Of a stretch of 14,050 nucleotides of DNA, positions 1 through 6,781 are shown in pieces (within the stretch, counting starts at the first letter, position 1; the number at the start of each line of letters is the position of its first letter). Source of the DNA: Bacteroidales bacterium UBA1181 (GTDB lineage Bacteria; Bacteroidota; Bacteroidia; Bacteroidales; Paludibacteraceae); the NCBI GenBank assembly GCA_002310215.1, contig DBYR01000030.1:1-14050 (forward strand). Direction: 5' to 3'. Under the pieces are notes generated by a model. The model saw nothing but the letters and a program-made list of their open reading frames with translations, did not search any database and was not told the DNA's origin. The position numbers were made by a program, and so were the translations under genes.

Positions 1-89
1 GTAATAGTGTTGCGGAATTAAGGAAAACTAAAATATAAATTAATATTCATCATTCTATTCATGCGAGGAACAACCTGTGAGGGATTCCC

Positions 90-629
90 TTAGAAATTAT
101 CCACGTGCACTTCGAAGTAGGCTTTCGGGTGGGCGCATGTAGGGCAGATCTCTGGCGCCTTGGTTCCCACTACGATGTGTCCGCAGTTGCGGCACTCCCA
201 CACCTTCACTTCGCTCTTCTCGAATACTTGGGCAGTCTCCACATTCTTCAGCAGGGCGCGGTAGCGCTCCTCGTGGCGTTTCTCGATGGCTGCCACCAAA
301 CGGAACTTTCTGGCGAGGTCCTTGAATCCTTCCGCTTCCGCTGTTTTGGCGAACCCTTCGTACATGTCGGTCCATTCGTAGTTCTCTCCGTCAGCTGCGG
401 CGGCCAGGTTCTCCGCGGTCGAGCCGATGCCTTCCAACTCCTTGAACCAAAGCTTGGCATGCTCCTTCTCGTTGTCTGCCGTCTGTTGGAAGATGGCCGC
501 GATCTGTTCGAAACCCTCCTTTTTCGCCTTCGACGCGAAGTAGGTGTATTTGTTACGTGCTTGGCTCTCGCCTGCGAAGGCGGCCTCTAAATTCTTCTCA
601 GTCTGTGTGCCTGAATACTTGTTTGCCAT
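90..629 (-). CDS. rbr: Rubrerythrin (diiron peroxidase with rubredoxin domain)
   Basis: Cytoplasmic non-haem iron protein of anaerobes that reduces hydrogen peroxide to water using electrons from rubredoxin or NAD(P)H-linked reductases. The 179-residue product has the full two-domain layout. An N-terminal ferritin-like four-helix bundle (about residues 5-135) carries the diiron ligand motifs: E21 in GESQAR, E54 and H57 in NEKEH, glutamates E98/E100 in TAEAEGF, and E116 with H119 in EKRHEE. A C-terminal rubredoxin-like iron site has C146-x2-C149 and C162-x2-C165. The start at 629 gives the usual MANKYSGTQTEKNL beginning; it has no Shine-Dalgarno sequence but lies behind an A/T-rich stretch. 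It is divergent from the ferrous iron transporter gene and appears monocistronic here, although the sequence beyond its stop is mostly outside the window. No obvious terminator is seen in bases 1-89. Family identity is certain; the stress role is family knowledge. Confidence 0.97.
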   Translation of the reverse strand: MANKYSGTQTEKNLEAAFAGESQARNKYTYFASKAKKEGFEQIAAIFQQTADNEKEHAKLWFKELEGIGSTAENLAAAADGENYEWTDMYEGFAKTAEAEGFKDLARKFRLVAAIEKRHEERYRALLKNVETAQVFEKSEVKVWECRNCGHIVVGTKAPEICPTCAHPKAYFEVHVDNF

Positions 630-811
630 AATGATATAATTTTAAGTGATCTTCTTCTACTTGCCACAATGGTGGATGCCTTTCTCCTCGTTGTTGAAGG
701 ATCTCTTCCCTAAAGGATGTAGGATGCTTCGTCTTCTGAAGCCTCTTTTTGTCGCTGGTAGGCAGAGTGTATGAATCGTATGGATGGGTGAATTTCTTCC
801 CATGCACTTCG

Positions 812-842
812 CAAATTTAATGAAAAATTACTTTTTGACAAA
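812..842 (-). promoter_or_regulatory. Promoter of rubrerythrin gene
   Basis: On the minus strand TTTG (842-839), exactly 19 nt, then TAAATTTG (819-812). This matches the Bacteroidota sigma-ABfr consensus (TTTG, 19-21 nt, TAnnTTTG). Transcription would start near 805, giving an untranslated leader of roughly 175-180 nt before the rbr start codon. Confidence 0.8.
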
Positions 843-1200
843 CAAATCCGTGATGGAAGAACTTTATTTCTCCGAAATGGGGCCGCCCCTTGTCGAAATG
901 TTTCAAAATATGCGGTGATGAGGGTTTGGTGATTGGATGAGCGTTGCGTGAAATGTTATGAGTTTAATTTTTTTAAGTGTTTGATATTTAGTAAATTGTA
1001 TGATTTTTATATAGTTCTTGAATGGCTGGAATAGGGTAGTCGTATATGGCTATTTATGGGGATGTTATACCTAATGTTAGCTATCCTCAAAAAGTCTTTC
1101 GTATGTTATCTTTGTGGTCTAAATGATAGCTTAGGGAACTATGGCACCTAAAAGGAACGATATTTGCGCGAGAGTGCGTCGCATGTTGTTTTTTTCGCTG

Positions 1201-1208
1201 TATCTTTG
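1201..1208 (+). promoter_or_regulatory. Putative -7 element for feoAB
   Basis: TATCTTTG followed by TG matches TAnnTTTG. A start about 6 nt downstream would give a leader near 95-110 nt. The -33 box is not recognisable; TTG at 1186-1188 is too close. An identical octamer at 1107-1114 is an alternative. Confidence 0.45.
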
Positions 1209-1305
1209 TGAGATTTTTGGAAGGGTAATGGCGAACCGACTTCTGCAGACAGGAGAGGAGCCTCTTCTCTATGTTGTCAAACTAACAGAGGAGCATGAAT
1301 GAAAT

Positions 1306-3798
1306 ATGAGTTGGAAGGAGAATGATATGAAAGAGGACGATATAAAAACCTTGGCGGATGTCCGTGAAGGCGGGCAGTGTGTCATCGTGAAGGTGAACGG
1401 TCATGGTGGTTTCCGCCATCGTGTGATGGAGATGGGCTTCGTGAAGGGGGAACGTGTCACGGTCTTGAAGAATGCTCCTCTACAGGATCCTATCGAATAT
1501 AAAATTATGCAGAGCCACGTCTCATTGCGTCGTAGCGAAGCGAGCCATATCGAGGTTGTCGCGATGGATGATGTGACGGAGGGCATCGTGCCTGATTCCA
1601 ATGGTACCTTCTCGGAGTCTGTACAGCGCAGGATCACGGAAAAGACCAAGACCATCACGGTAGCCTTGGTGGGTAACCCTAACTGCGGAAAGACCTCCTT
1701 CTTCAACCATGCGACGGGACTGCGTGAACACGTGGGCAACTACAGCGGCGTGACGGTCTCGTCTAAAGTGGGCACCTTCTACAAGGACGACTATACGATT
1801 CATTTGGTGGATCTCCCCGGCACTTATTCCATCACGGAATATTCGCCGGAGGAGCTCTATGTGCGTGAATATATCACAGAGCAACACCCTGACGTGGTGC
1901 TCAACATCGTGGACGCCTCCAACCTGGAGCGCAACCTCTTCCTCACCTCGCAGCTGATCGACATGAACGTGCGCATGGTGATGGCTTTGAATATGTTCGA
2001 CGAGCTGGAACAGAGAGGCATGGTCTTGGACGTTGAACAACTGGAGAAGATGTTGGGCTTCCCTTGTGCGCCGACCAACTCTAAGTCGGGCAAGGGTATC
2101 GACCATGTGCTGGACCATATCATCTCCGTCTATGAGGAGTCTGACGAGGTCACCAAACATATCCATATCAATTACGGGACCGAGGTGGAGGGCGCCATCC
2201 GTAAGATCAAACCGCTTATCCAGGAACATTCCGAGGTGGCGGTGGATTTCCCTTACCGCTACGTGGCGCTCAAGCTGTTGGAGAATGACTCCGTCACTTA
2301 TAAGCATTTGGAGAAACATATCGGAGACCTCTCCGCGATCCGTCAGGTGGTGGATCAATGCCGGAATGCGATTGAGGCTGAGTATGGCGAGGATATGTCC
2401 AGCGTCATTACGGGCATCAAGTACGGTTTCATCCGTGGCGCCTTGGCCGAGACGTTGGTGGCGCCGGAGGAGGATTCGGACGATTCCGCCTATAAGATAG
2501 ATAAGATATTGACTAACAAATGGTTGGGATTCCCCGTCCTGATATTCTTCCTGTGGCTGATGTTCCAGGCGACCTTCTCATTGGGTGCTATCCCGCAAGG
2601 GTGGATCGAGTCTGGTGTGGAGTGGCTGGGCGAGTCCATGCGTAGCCTGCTGGGCGAGGGAATGCTCTCCGATCTGATCGTGGACGGTATCATCGCGGGT
2701 GTGGGAGGCGTGATCGTCTTCTTGCCTAACATATTGATACTCTTCTTCTTCATATCACTTCTGGAGGATACGGGTTATATGGCGCGTGCGGCCTTCATCA
2801 TGGATAAGCTGATGCACAAGATGGGTCTGCATGGCAAATCCTTCATCCCGTTGCTGACGGGCTTCGGATGTGGTGTGCCTGCCATCATGGCGACGCGTAC
2901 GTTGGAGAACCCTAAGGATCGTATCATCACGATGATGGCCATTCCGTTCATGTCCTGCTCCGCCAGGCTGCCGGTCTACCTCCTCTTTGTGAGCGTGTTC
3001 TTCGAGAACCATCAGGCGTTGATTCTGCTGGGTATCTATCTGTTAGGCATCATAGTGGCGGTTCTCACCGCGCTCTTGCTGAAGAAGACGAAGTTCAAGA
3101 ACAATTCCGAACAGTTCGTGATGGAGCTTCCTCCATACCGTATACCGACGGCCCGCAACACCCTGCTGCACATGTGGGAGAAGGCGGTTCAGTACCTGAA
3201 GAAGATGGGTTCGGTCATCTTAGTGGCTTCGGTCATCATCTGGGCGCTCTGCTATTTCCCTACGCACAACGAGGAGACGGATAAGATCGATGCCTTGGTG
3301 GAGGCTACGGAGAGTGATTCGTCGTTGTCGCAGGAGGAGAAGGAGACGAAGCTGGGCGAGCTGGAGCTGAGCCGTGCGTCGGCGCAGAAAGAGAACTCGT
3401 ATATCGGACAGATGGGCAAGTTCATCGAGCCGGTGGTTCGTCCGTTGGGCTTCGATTGGAAGATGGGTGTCAGCATCCTCACGGGTGCGGCCGCGAAGGA
3501 GATCATCGTGTCGTCGTTGGGTGTCCTTTACCATGCGGACCTCTCCGCCGACGAGGAGTCGGAAGGGTTGAAGACCGCCCTTGCCGCCCATCGGGACAGT
3601 GACGGGAACCCGATCACACCGTTGGTGGCGTTCGGTTTCATGGTCTTCGTGTTGCTCTATTACCCGTGCGTGGCGGCGGTGACGGCCATCGCCAAGGAGT
3701 CGAACCGCAAGTGGGCGCTCTTCTCCGTGGGCTATACCACTATGGTCGCGTGGATAGTCTCGTTCATCATCCATCAAGTCGGTCAATTATTCTTTTGA
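1306..3798 (+). CDS. feoB: FeoA-FeoB fusion, ferrous iron transporter
   Basis: Inner-membrane Fe(II) importer. Residues about 8-85 form a FeoA SH3-like domain (LADVREGGQCVIVKVNG...RHRVMEMGFVKGE), in most bacteria a separate protein. A cytosolic G domain follows: G1 GNPNCGKTS at 123-131, G3 DLPG at 169-172, G4 NMFD at 229-232. The FeoB membrane domain begins near residue 406. It holds the conserved gate motifs GFGCGVPAIMATRTLEN (near 521) and PFMSCSARLPVY (near 549), with an acidic/charged loop at about 655-705 before the last helices. The 830-residue length is normal for the fused Bacteroidota form. ATG 1327 (MKEDDIKTLADV) is a likely better start than 1306, because GGAAGGAG at 1313-1320 lies 6 nt before it. 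The next gene begins 12 nt after the stop and is probably co-transcribed. Confidence 0.97.
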   Translation: MSWKENDMKEDDIKTLADVREGGQCVIVKVNGHGGFRHRVMEMGFVKGERVTVLKNAPLQDPIEYKIMQSHVSLRRSEASHIEVVAMDDVTEGIVPDSNGTFSESVQRRITEKTKTITVALVGNPNCGKTSFFNHATGLREHVGNYSGVTVSSKVGTFYKDDYTIHLVDLPGTYSITEYSPEELYVREYITEQHPDVVLNIVDASNLERNLFLTSQLIDMNVRMVMALNMFDELEQRGMVLDVEQLEKMLGFPCAPTNSKSGKGIDHVLDHIISVYEESDEVTKHIHINYGTEVEGAIRKIKPLIQEHSEVAVDFPYRYVALKLLENDSVTYKHLEKHIGDLSAIRQVVDQCRNAIEAEYGEDMSSVITGIKYGFIRGALAETLVAPEEDSDDSAYKIDKILTNKWLGFPVLIFFLWLMFQATFSLGAIPQGWIESGVEWLGESMRSLLGEGMLSDLIVDGIIAGVGGVIVFLPNILILFFFISLLEDTGYMARAAFIMDKLMHKMGLHGKSFIPLLTGFGCGVPAIMATRTLENPKDRIITMMAIPFMSCSARLPVYLLFVSVFFENHQALILLGIYLLGIIVAVLTALLLKKTKFKNNSEQFVMELPPYRIPTARNTLLHMWEKAVQYLKKMGSVILVASVIIWALCYFPTHNEETDKIDALVEATESDSSLSQEEKETKLGELELSRASAQKENSYIGQMGKFIEPVVRPLGFDWKMGVSILTGAAAKEIIVSSLGVLYHADLSADEESEGLKTALAAHRDSDGNPITPLVAFGFMVFVLLYYPCVAAVTAIAKESNRKWALFSVGYTTMVAWIVSFIIHQVGQLFF
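1313..1320 (+). promoter_or_regulatory. Shine-Dalgarno supporting internal feoB start at 1327
   Basis: GGAAGGAG ends 6 nt before ATG 1327, ideal spacing. The upstream ATG at 1306 has only AGAGGAG (1287-1293) at 12 nt. ATG 1295 opens a four-codon frame (ATG AAT GAA ATA TGA) whose stop overlaps ATG 1306. Confidence 0.55.
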
Positions 3799-3810
3799 GG
3801 AGGGCATGCG

Positions 3811-3999
3811 ATGAATGAGACGTTACAATCGGTTGTGGTGGCGGTGATCGTCGTGGCGGCTGTCGCTTGGAGCGTGAGGCGATTGTTAAAGCCTAAACGG
3901 GGCTGTTGCTGCTGTGATGCGGAACAACCTGACGGGAAGTGTGACGGAAAATGCGGGTGCGGGGAGAATTGCCCGATGAAGAAATCATCTGAAAAATAG
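3811..3999 (+). CDS. FeoB-associated Cys-rich membrane protein
   Basis: A 62-residue protein of the FeoB-associated Cys-rich membrane family, which is recurrently found directly after feoB. One hydrophobic helix (about residues 6-22, rich in Val and Ala) is followed by a basic patch (RRLLKPKR). A short tail then holds eight cysteines: C32-C35 in a row, then C44, C48, C50 and C54. The layout predicts an N-out, C-in single-pass protein with a cytoplasmic metal- or redox-active Cys tail. The exact biochemical role is unknown, and assistance with iron transfer from the FeoB pore is inference from context. The Shine-Dalgarno GAGGAGGG (3797-3804) overlaps the feoB stop codon, so translation is probably coupled to feoB. 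Confidence 0.88.
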   Translation: MNETLQSVVVAVIVVAAVAWSVRRLLKPKRGCCCCDAEQPDGKCDGKCGCGENCPMKKSSEK

Positions 4000-4173
4000 A
4001 ACATTTTATTAGGAATATCCCTTGAGGAAGATATGTTGGCATGCCCATTGCTTGGGTATCTGACCGTATACTGCCCTTCCTTGGGGGAAAGTTTGCGCCA
4101 CTATGAAAAATTTGCGTCGTAAGCATATCCTTTCCAGAAGCGATAAGGGGAACGCCATGCGTGTGGAGGGGGT

Positions 4174-4189
4174 AAAAATGATTATTTTT
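4174..4189. repeat. A/T inverted repeat upstream of the aquaporin gene
   Basis: Perfect inverted repeat AAAAAT-GATT-ATTTTT, just upstream of the aquaporin -7 element. It could be an operator or simply A/T-rich sequence; no regulator can be assigned. Confidence 0.35.
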
Positions 4190-4215
4190 CCGGCATACGA
4201 TATTGATAATTTTTA

Positions 4216-4223
4216 TAACTTTG
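4216..4223 (+). promoter_or_regulatory. Putative -7 element of aquaporin promoter
   Basis: TAACTTTG matches TAnnTTTG and lies 53 nt before the start codon. No good TTTG box is found 19-21 nt upstream, so only the -7 half is supported. Confidence 0.55.
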
Positions 4224-4276
4224 TAGTACAGTGTTAGCATAGTGTGTGTTATTAACTTTTTAAATATTAGTGTGTA

Positions 4277-4945
4277 ATGAAAAAGTATTTAGCTGAAATG
4301 GTAGGAACCATGGTCTTGGTTCTTATGGGTTGCGGAACTGCTGTAAGTTTGAGTTGCGGTGTGGACACCGCGAGTGTTGTAGGTACTGCGGTAGCCTTCG
4401 GTTTGGCTGTCGTTGCGATGGCCTATACGATTGGTGGCATCAGTGGATGTCATATCAATCCTGCCATCACGTTGGGATGTCTGCTCACCAAGAGGATTTC
4501 CCCTAAGGATGCGGGCATGTACATGTTGTTCCAGGTGATCGGAGCGTTCCTTGGCTCCACGATCCTTTATCTGCTCACTTCGAACGCAGGTTTGGAGGGC
4601 ACAGGCGCGAACAGTTTGCAGTCTGGAGTGAACACGACGGGCGGACTCCTCGCTGAGGTCTTCTTCACGTTCGTGTTTGTCTTCACCGTGTTGGGCACCA
4701 CCGACTCCAGCAAGGGAGCAGGTAACTTCGCAGGCTTGGCGATTGGTCTTTGCCTCGTATTGGTTCACTTGGCATGTATCCGTTACACGGGCACATCCGT
4801 TAACCCAGCGCGTTCCATCGCTCCAGCCTTGTTCCAGGGCGGCGATGCATTGTCCCAGCTCTGGATCTTCATCGTAGGTCCATTCATCGGTGCCGCTTTG
4901 GCGGCTTTCTCCTGGGGCTTCGTGGCAGGTTGCGACAAGAAGTGA
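4277..4945 (+). CDS. aqpZ: Aquaporin Z-type water channel (MIP family)
   Basis: Inner-membrane channel for water, 222 residues with six membrane helices and two half-helices. Both signature boxes are intact: NPA at 61-63 (HINPAITLG) and NPA at 176-178 followed by R179 (SVNPARS). The aromatic/Arg selectivity filter can be read by matching spacing to E. coli AqpZ (F43, H174, T183, R189). Here it is F41, H164, T173 and R179, the narrow water-selective filter rather than the glycerol type. There is no Shine-Dalgarno; the start follows an A/T-rich leader. The gene appears to be its own transcription unit, with a -7 motif upstream and a strong terminator downstream. The family is certain and water selectivity is well supported; the physiological role (osmotic adjustment) is inferred. 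Confidence 0.96.
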   Translation: MKKYLAEMVGTMVLVLMGCGTAVSLSCGVDTASVVGTAVAFGLAVVAMAYTIGGISGCHINPAITLGCLLTKRISPKDAGMYMLFQVIGAFLGSTILYLLTSNAGLEGTGANSLQSGVNTTGGLLAEVFFTFVFVFTVLGTTDSSKGAGNFAGLAIGLCLVLVHLACIRYTGTSVNPARSIAPALFQGGDALSQLWIFIVGPFIGAALAAFSWGFVAGCDKK

Positions 4946-4974
4946 TCGCCTGAAGTGACATACGTATAACAGAC

Positions 4975-5017
4975 AAGAAATCCGATGTCGCATGTTGCAC
5001 TTCGGATTTCTTTTTTT
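4975..5017 (+). terminator. Rho-independent terminator after aqpZ
   Basis: AAGAAATCCGA (4975-4985) pairs with TCGGATTTCTT (5002-5012) in an 11-bp stem, followed by a T tract to 5017. The right arm and T tract overlap the likely ilvC promoter. Confidence 0.9.
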
Positions 5018-5024
5018 ATCTTCG
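4994..5024 (+). promoter_or_regulatory. Putative ilvC promoter overlapping the aqpZ terminator
   Basis: GTTG (4994-4997), 19 nt, then TATCTTCG (5017-5024), one mismatch in each box to TTTG-N19-TAnnTTTG. Initiation near 5030 would leave a leader of about 28 nt. The -33 box falls inside the terminator loop and the spacer covers the stem's right arm. Confidence 0.5.
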
Positions 5025-5057
5025 CGGAAGATTCAATAAAACATAAAAATATATCAA

Positions 5058-6101
5058 ATGGCTGAAATGAATTTTGGCGGTGTAATCGAGAATGTTGTTA
5101 CCCGCGATGAGTTTCCTTTAGAGAAGGCGCGTGAAGTTCTGAAGAACGAGACGATCGCTGTCATCGGCTATGGCGTCCAAGGACCAGGCCAATCTATGAA
5201 TCTAAGAGACAATGGCTTCAACGTGATCGTCGGACAACGTCCGGGCAAGACGTTCGACAAGGCAGTCGCTGACGGTTGGGTGCCGGGCGAGACCTTGTTC
5301 GGAATCGAGGAGGCTTGCAAAAAAGCTACCATTATTCAATTGCTTCTTTCAGATGCCGCACAAATCGAGTGCTGGCCTATGATCAAGAAATATTTGACCC
5401 CTGGTAAGACTTTGTATTTCTCTCATGGCTTTGCTATCACTTGGAACGATCGTACGGGCATCATCCCTCCGAAGGATGTGGATGTCATCATGATCGCCCC
5501 TAAGGGTTCCGGTACTTCCCTCCGTCGTTTGTTCGTTCAGGGCCGTGGCTTGAACTCTTCCTACGCTATTTACCAGGATGCGTCCGGTAAGGCTTGGGAG
5601 AAGGTGATCGCACTTGGTATCGGTGTTGGTTCGGGTTATCTCTTCGAGACCACTTTCGAAAAGGAAGCCACTTCCGACTTGACAGGTGAGCGTGGCTCTT
5701 TGATGGGTGCCATCCAAGGCTTGCTCTCCGCACAATATGAGGTGCTCCGCGAGAACGGACACTCTCCTTCCGAGGCATTCAACGAGACGGTTGAGGAGTT
5801 GACGCAGTCCCTCGGTCCATTGTTCGCTGAGAACGGTATGGACTGGATGTTCGCTAACTGCTCCACTACCGCACAGCGTGGCGCTTTGGACTGGATGGGT
5901 CCTTTCCACGACGCTATCAAGCCGGTTATGCAGAAGTTGTACAAATCGGTTATCACAGGCCAGGAGGCGCAGATCTCCATCGATTCTAACTCTAAGCCGG
6001 ATTACCGCGCTAACTTGGAGAAGGAATTGGCCGCTCTCCATGACAGCGAGATGTGGCGTGCCGGTGAGGTGGTTCGTAAGCTTCGCCCTGAAAACAATTA
6101 A
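5058..6101 (+). CDS. ilvC: Ketol-acid reductoisomerase
   Basis: NADPH- and Mg-dependent enzyme of valine and isoleucine synthesis (leucine via valine). It isomerises and reduces acetolactate or acetohydroxybutyrate to the dihydroxy acid in the cytoplasm. The 347-residue product has an N-terminal Rossmann domain with GYGVQG at 38-43. Basic residues R61 and K64 lie in the cofactor-specificity loop, suggesting NADPH. The catalytic His is H123 in FSHGF. A KARI helical domain follows, with metal ligands D207 and E211 in SDLTGERG and probable partners E243/E247. APKGSGTSLRR (147-157) is present. The length is the short single-knot form, as expected in Bacteroidota. In many relatives ilvC sits with ilvD, ilvB and leu genes; here it stands alone between two terminators. 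There is no Shine-Dalgarno, only an A-rich stretch before ATG. Confidence 0.97.
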   Translation: MAEMNFGGVIENVVTRDEFPLEKAREVLKNETIAVIGYGVQGPGQSMNLRDNGFNVIVGQRPGKTFDKAVADGWVPGETLFGIEEACKKATIIQLLLSDAAQIECWPMIKKYLTPGKTLYFSHGFAITWNDRTGIIPPKDVDVIMIAPKGSGTSLRRLFVQGRGLNSSYAIYQDASGKAWEKVIALGIGVGSGYLFETTFEKEATSDLTGERGSLMGAIQGLLSAQYEVLRENGHSPSEAFNETVEELTQSLGPLFAENGMDWMFANCSTTAQRGALDWMGPFHDAIKPVMQKLYKSVITGQEAQISIDSNSKPDYRANLEKELAALHDSEMWRAGEVVRKLRPENN

Positions 6102-6122
6102 TGGATTTTTCCCTATAGGATG

Positions 6123-6153
6123 GAAGGCGGCTCGATGTGAGTCGCCTTCTTTT
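6123..6153 (+). terminator. Rho-independent terminator after ilvC
   Basis: GAAGGCGGCTC (6123-6133) pairs with GAGTCGCCTTC (6139-6149) around a GATGT loop: 11 bp with one G-T wobble, followed by TTTT. It lies 22 nt after the ilvC stop. Confidence 0.9.
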
Positions 6154-6298
6154 GTTATGCAAAGGCGCATCTCATGATGGTTTCATTTGCCACCTTAACG
6201 ATAATTACTATTTAACTATTTACAATTTACAATTAGTGATGGTGTGATAATTTCGCATCAAACTCCGTGAACTCTTTTCTCCGCGAGGAATAATAGTT

Positions 6299-6364
6299 GT
6301 CCTCTGCCTCGTCTATATGAAAGAACCGAGAGAGGACCGTGTAGTTAGAGAAATTACGTACACG
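6299..6364. repeat. Two tandem hairpins
   Basis: Hairpin 1: GTCCTCT-gc-CTCG (6299-6311) pairs with CGAG-AGAGGAC (6327-6337), 11 bp with a 2-nt bulge. Hairpin 2 begins at the next base: CGTGTA (6338-6343) pairs with TACACG (6359-6364), followed by TTTTAAAA. They directly precede the dispersed repeat and may be part of the same intergenic element. Function unknown. Confidence 0.55.
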
Positions 6365-6368
6365 TTTT

Positions 6369-6404
6369 AAAATTGACTACGTCGAACTATCGTTTCATAA
6401 TTCT
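6369..6404 (+). repeat. Dispersed intergenic repeat, copy 1
   Basis: Core TTGACTACGTCGAACT (6373-6388), then CGTTTCATAATTC. Bases 6369-6388 are identical to 13253-13272, nearly 7 kb away, and related copies lie at 13227 and 13434. It is followed by reiterated A/T-rich TTAACTTTTAACTCTTAATTC sequence. Confidence 0.7.
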
Positions 6405-6521
6405 TAACTTTTAACTCTTAATTCTTAAAATTCTCGGTGGAATCGCACTTTTTTGAATTTTACCGCCGATTTTCTACCACTAATTGCCGAATAAGTGCAA
6501 GTTATTCTACGATTCTCCGCC

Positions 6522-6529
6522 TATATTTG
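6522..6529 (+). promoter_or_regulatory. Putative -7 element of a small RNA gene
   Basis: TATATTTG matches TAnnTTTG exactly. The -33 box is poor (GTTA at 6501-6504). It sits just before a long imperfect hairpin and about 125 nt before a strong terminator. Confidence 0.5.
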
Positions 6530-6532
6530 CAA

Positions 6533-6700
6533 TGTTGTCAATGGGGATTGACGAACCGGATTTGGAACGGTCCAACCATTTGACGACAGTTTGGAATAAA
6601 CCGACATATATGCTTACATTAATACAATAGTCTGCTCATTAATTGACAATCGAAAAAGGCTTCTCCATTTCATAAACCTTGGGGGAAGCCTTTTTGTTTT
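6533..6700 (+). ncRNA. Putative small RNA, about 160 nt, unclassified
   Basis: A self-contained unit with no reading frame of note. After TATATTTG (6522-6529) comes a long imperfect hairpin. Bases 6533-6541 pair with 6580-6588 (9 bp, one wobble); TGG 6542-6544 pairs with CCA 6576-6578; TTG 6548-6550 pairs with CAA 6573-6575; ACCG 6555-6558 pairs with CGGT 6568-6571 around a 9-nt loop. About 65 nt of A/T-rich linker follow, then an intrinsic terminator. The GH30 gene has its own -7 motif further down, so this is unlikely to be only its leader. The promoter-plus-terminator layout is like that of Bacteroidales-1 (6S-like) RNAs, but I cannot match it to that or any family. A protein-coding role is not supported. 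Confidence 0.5.
6653..6700 (+). terminator. Strong intrinsic terminator of the putative small RNA
   Basis: AAAAAGGCTTC (6653-6663) pairs with GAAGCCTTTTT (6685-6695), 11 bp, extendable by TCC/GGG to 14 bp. A T-rich tract runs past 6700. The flanking A and T runs make it usable in both directions, but no minus-strand gene ends here. Confidence 0.88.
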
Positions 6701-6743
6701 TCTCTTTTTTTCCTTTTGTGATACAACGTATTAAGTTTTATTA

Positions 6744-6751
6744 TATATTTG
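6744..6751 (+). promoter_or_regulatory. Putative -7 element of the GH30 gene
   Basis: TATATTTG, an exact TAnnTTTG match, 30 nt before the start codon and downstream of the small RNA terminator. TTTG at 6715-6718 is 25 nt upstream, longer than the usual 19-21. Confidence 0.55.
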
Positions 6752-6781
6752 GGGGGTTAAGACTATTTTAATGGGGCAAAA

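Larger units (their letters stand above)
630..1305. other. Divergent intergenic region rbr / feoAB
   Basis: A 676-bp spacer with no convincing CDS. It holds the rbr promoter and long leader (630-842, minus), then A/T-rich sequence. Two TATCTTTG octamers on the plus strand (1107-1114 and 1201-1208) fit the -7 element for feoAB, but neither has a TTTG box at the usual distance. A short perfect inverted repeat ATTTA-G-TAAAT lies at 986-996, and a small G/C hairpin (GGGG-CCG-CCCC) near 880-890. No classical Fur box (TGATAAT-N-ATTATCA) was found by eye. Confidence 0.6.
6102..6781. other. Structured 0.68-kb spacer between ilvC and the GH30 gene
   Basis: No credible CDS. In order it contains the ilvC terminator; an A/T-rich stretch of short direct repeats (TTTACAATTTACAATTA near 6219-6235); two tandem hairpins (6299-6337 and 6338-6364); one copy of the dispersed GACTACGTCGAACT repeat followed by A/T-rich reiterations (6369-6430); a putative small RNA gene (6522-6700); and the GH30 promoter region. 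Confidence 0.75.

Noticed and set aside
875..900. GGGG-CCG-CCCC hairpin in the rbr/feoAB spacer as a terminator or operator
   Set aside because: Stem of 4 bp, no T tract and no converging gene; not distinguishable from chance.
1040..1300. Fur or DtxR box upstream of feoAB
   Set aside because: No 7-1-7 or 19-bp palindrome close to consensus; ATAG-N9-CTAT near 1126 is too weak.
1522..2358. Minus-strand 278-codon frame inside feoB
   Set aside because: Fully antisense to the conserved G domain; His/Arg/Val-rich composition typical of a codon shadow; no promoter or family motif.
4074..4097. Terminator after the FeoB-associated gene (CTTCC/GGAAAG)
   Set aside because: Five pairs with a bulge and only three T residues; too weak to call.
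5349..6170. Minus-strand 273-codon frame over ilvC
   Set aside because: Antisense to conserved KARI domains and running through the ilvC terminator; no recognisable motif.
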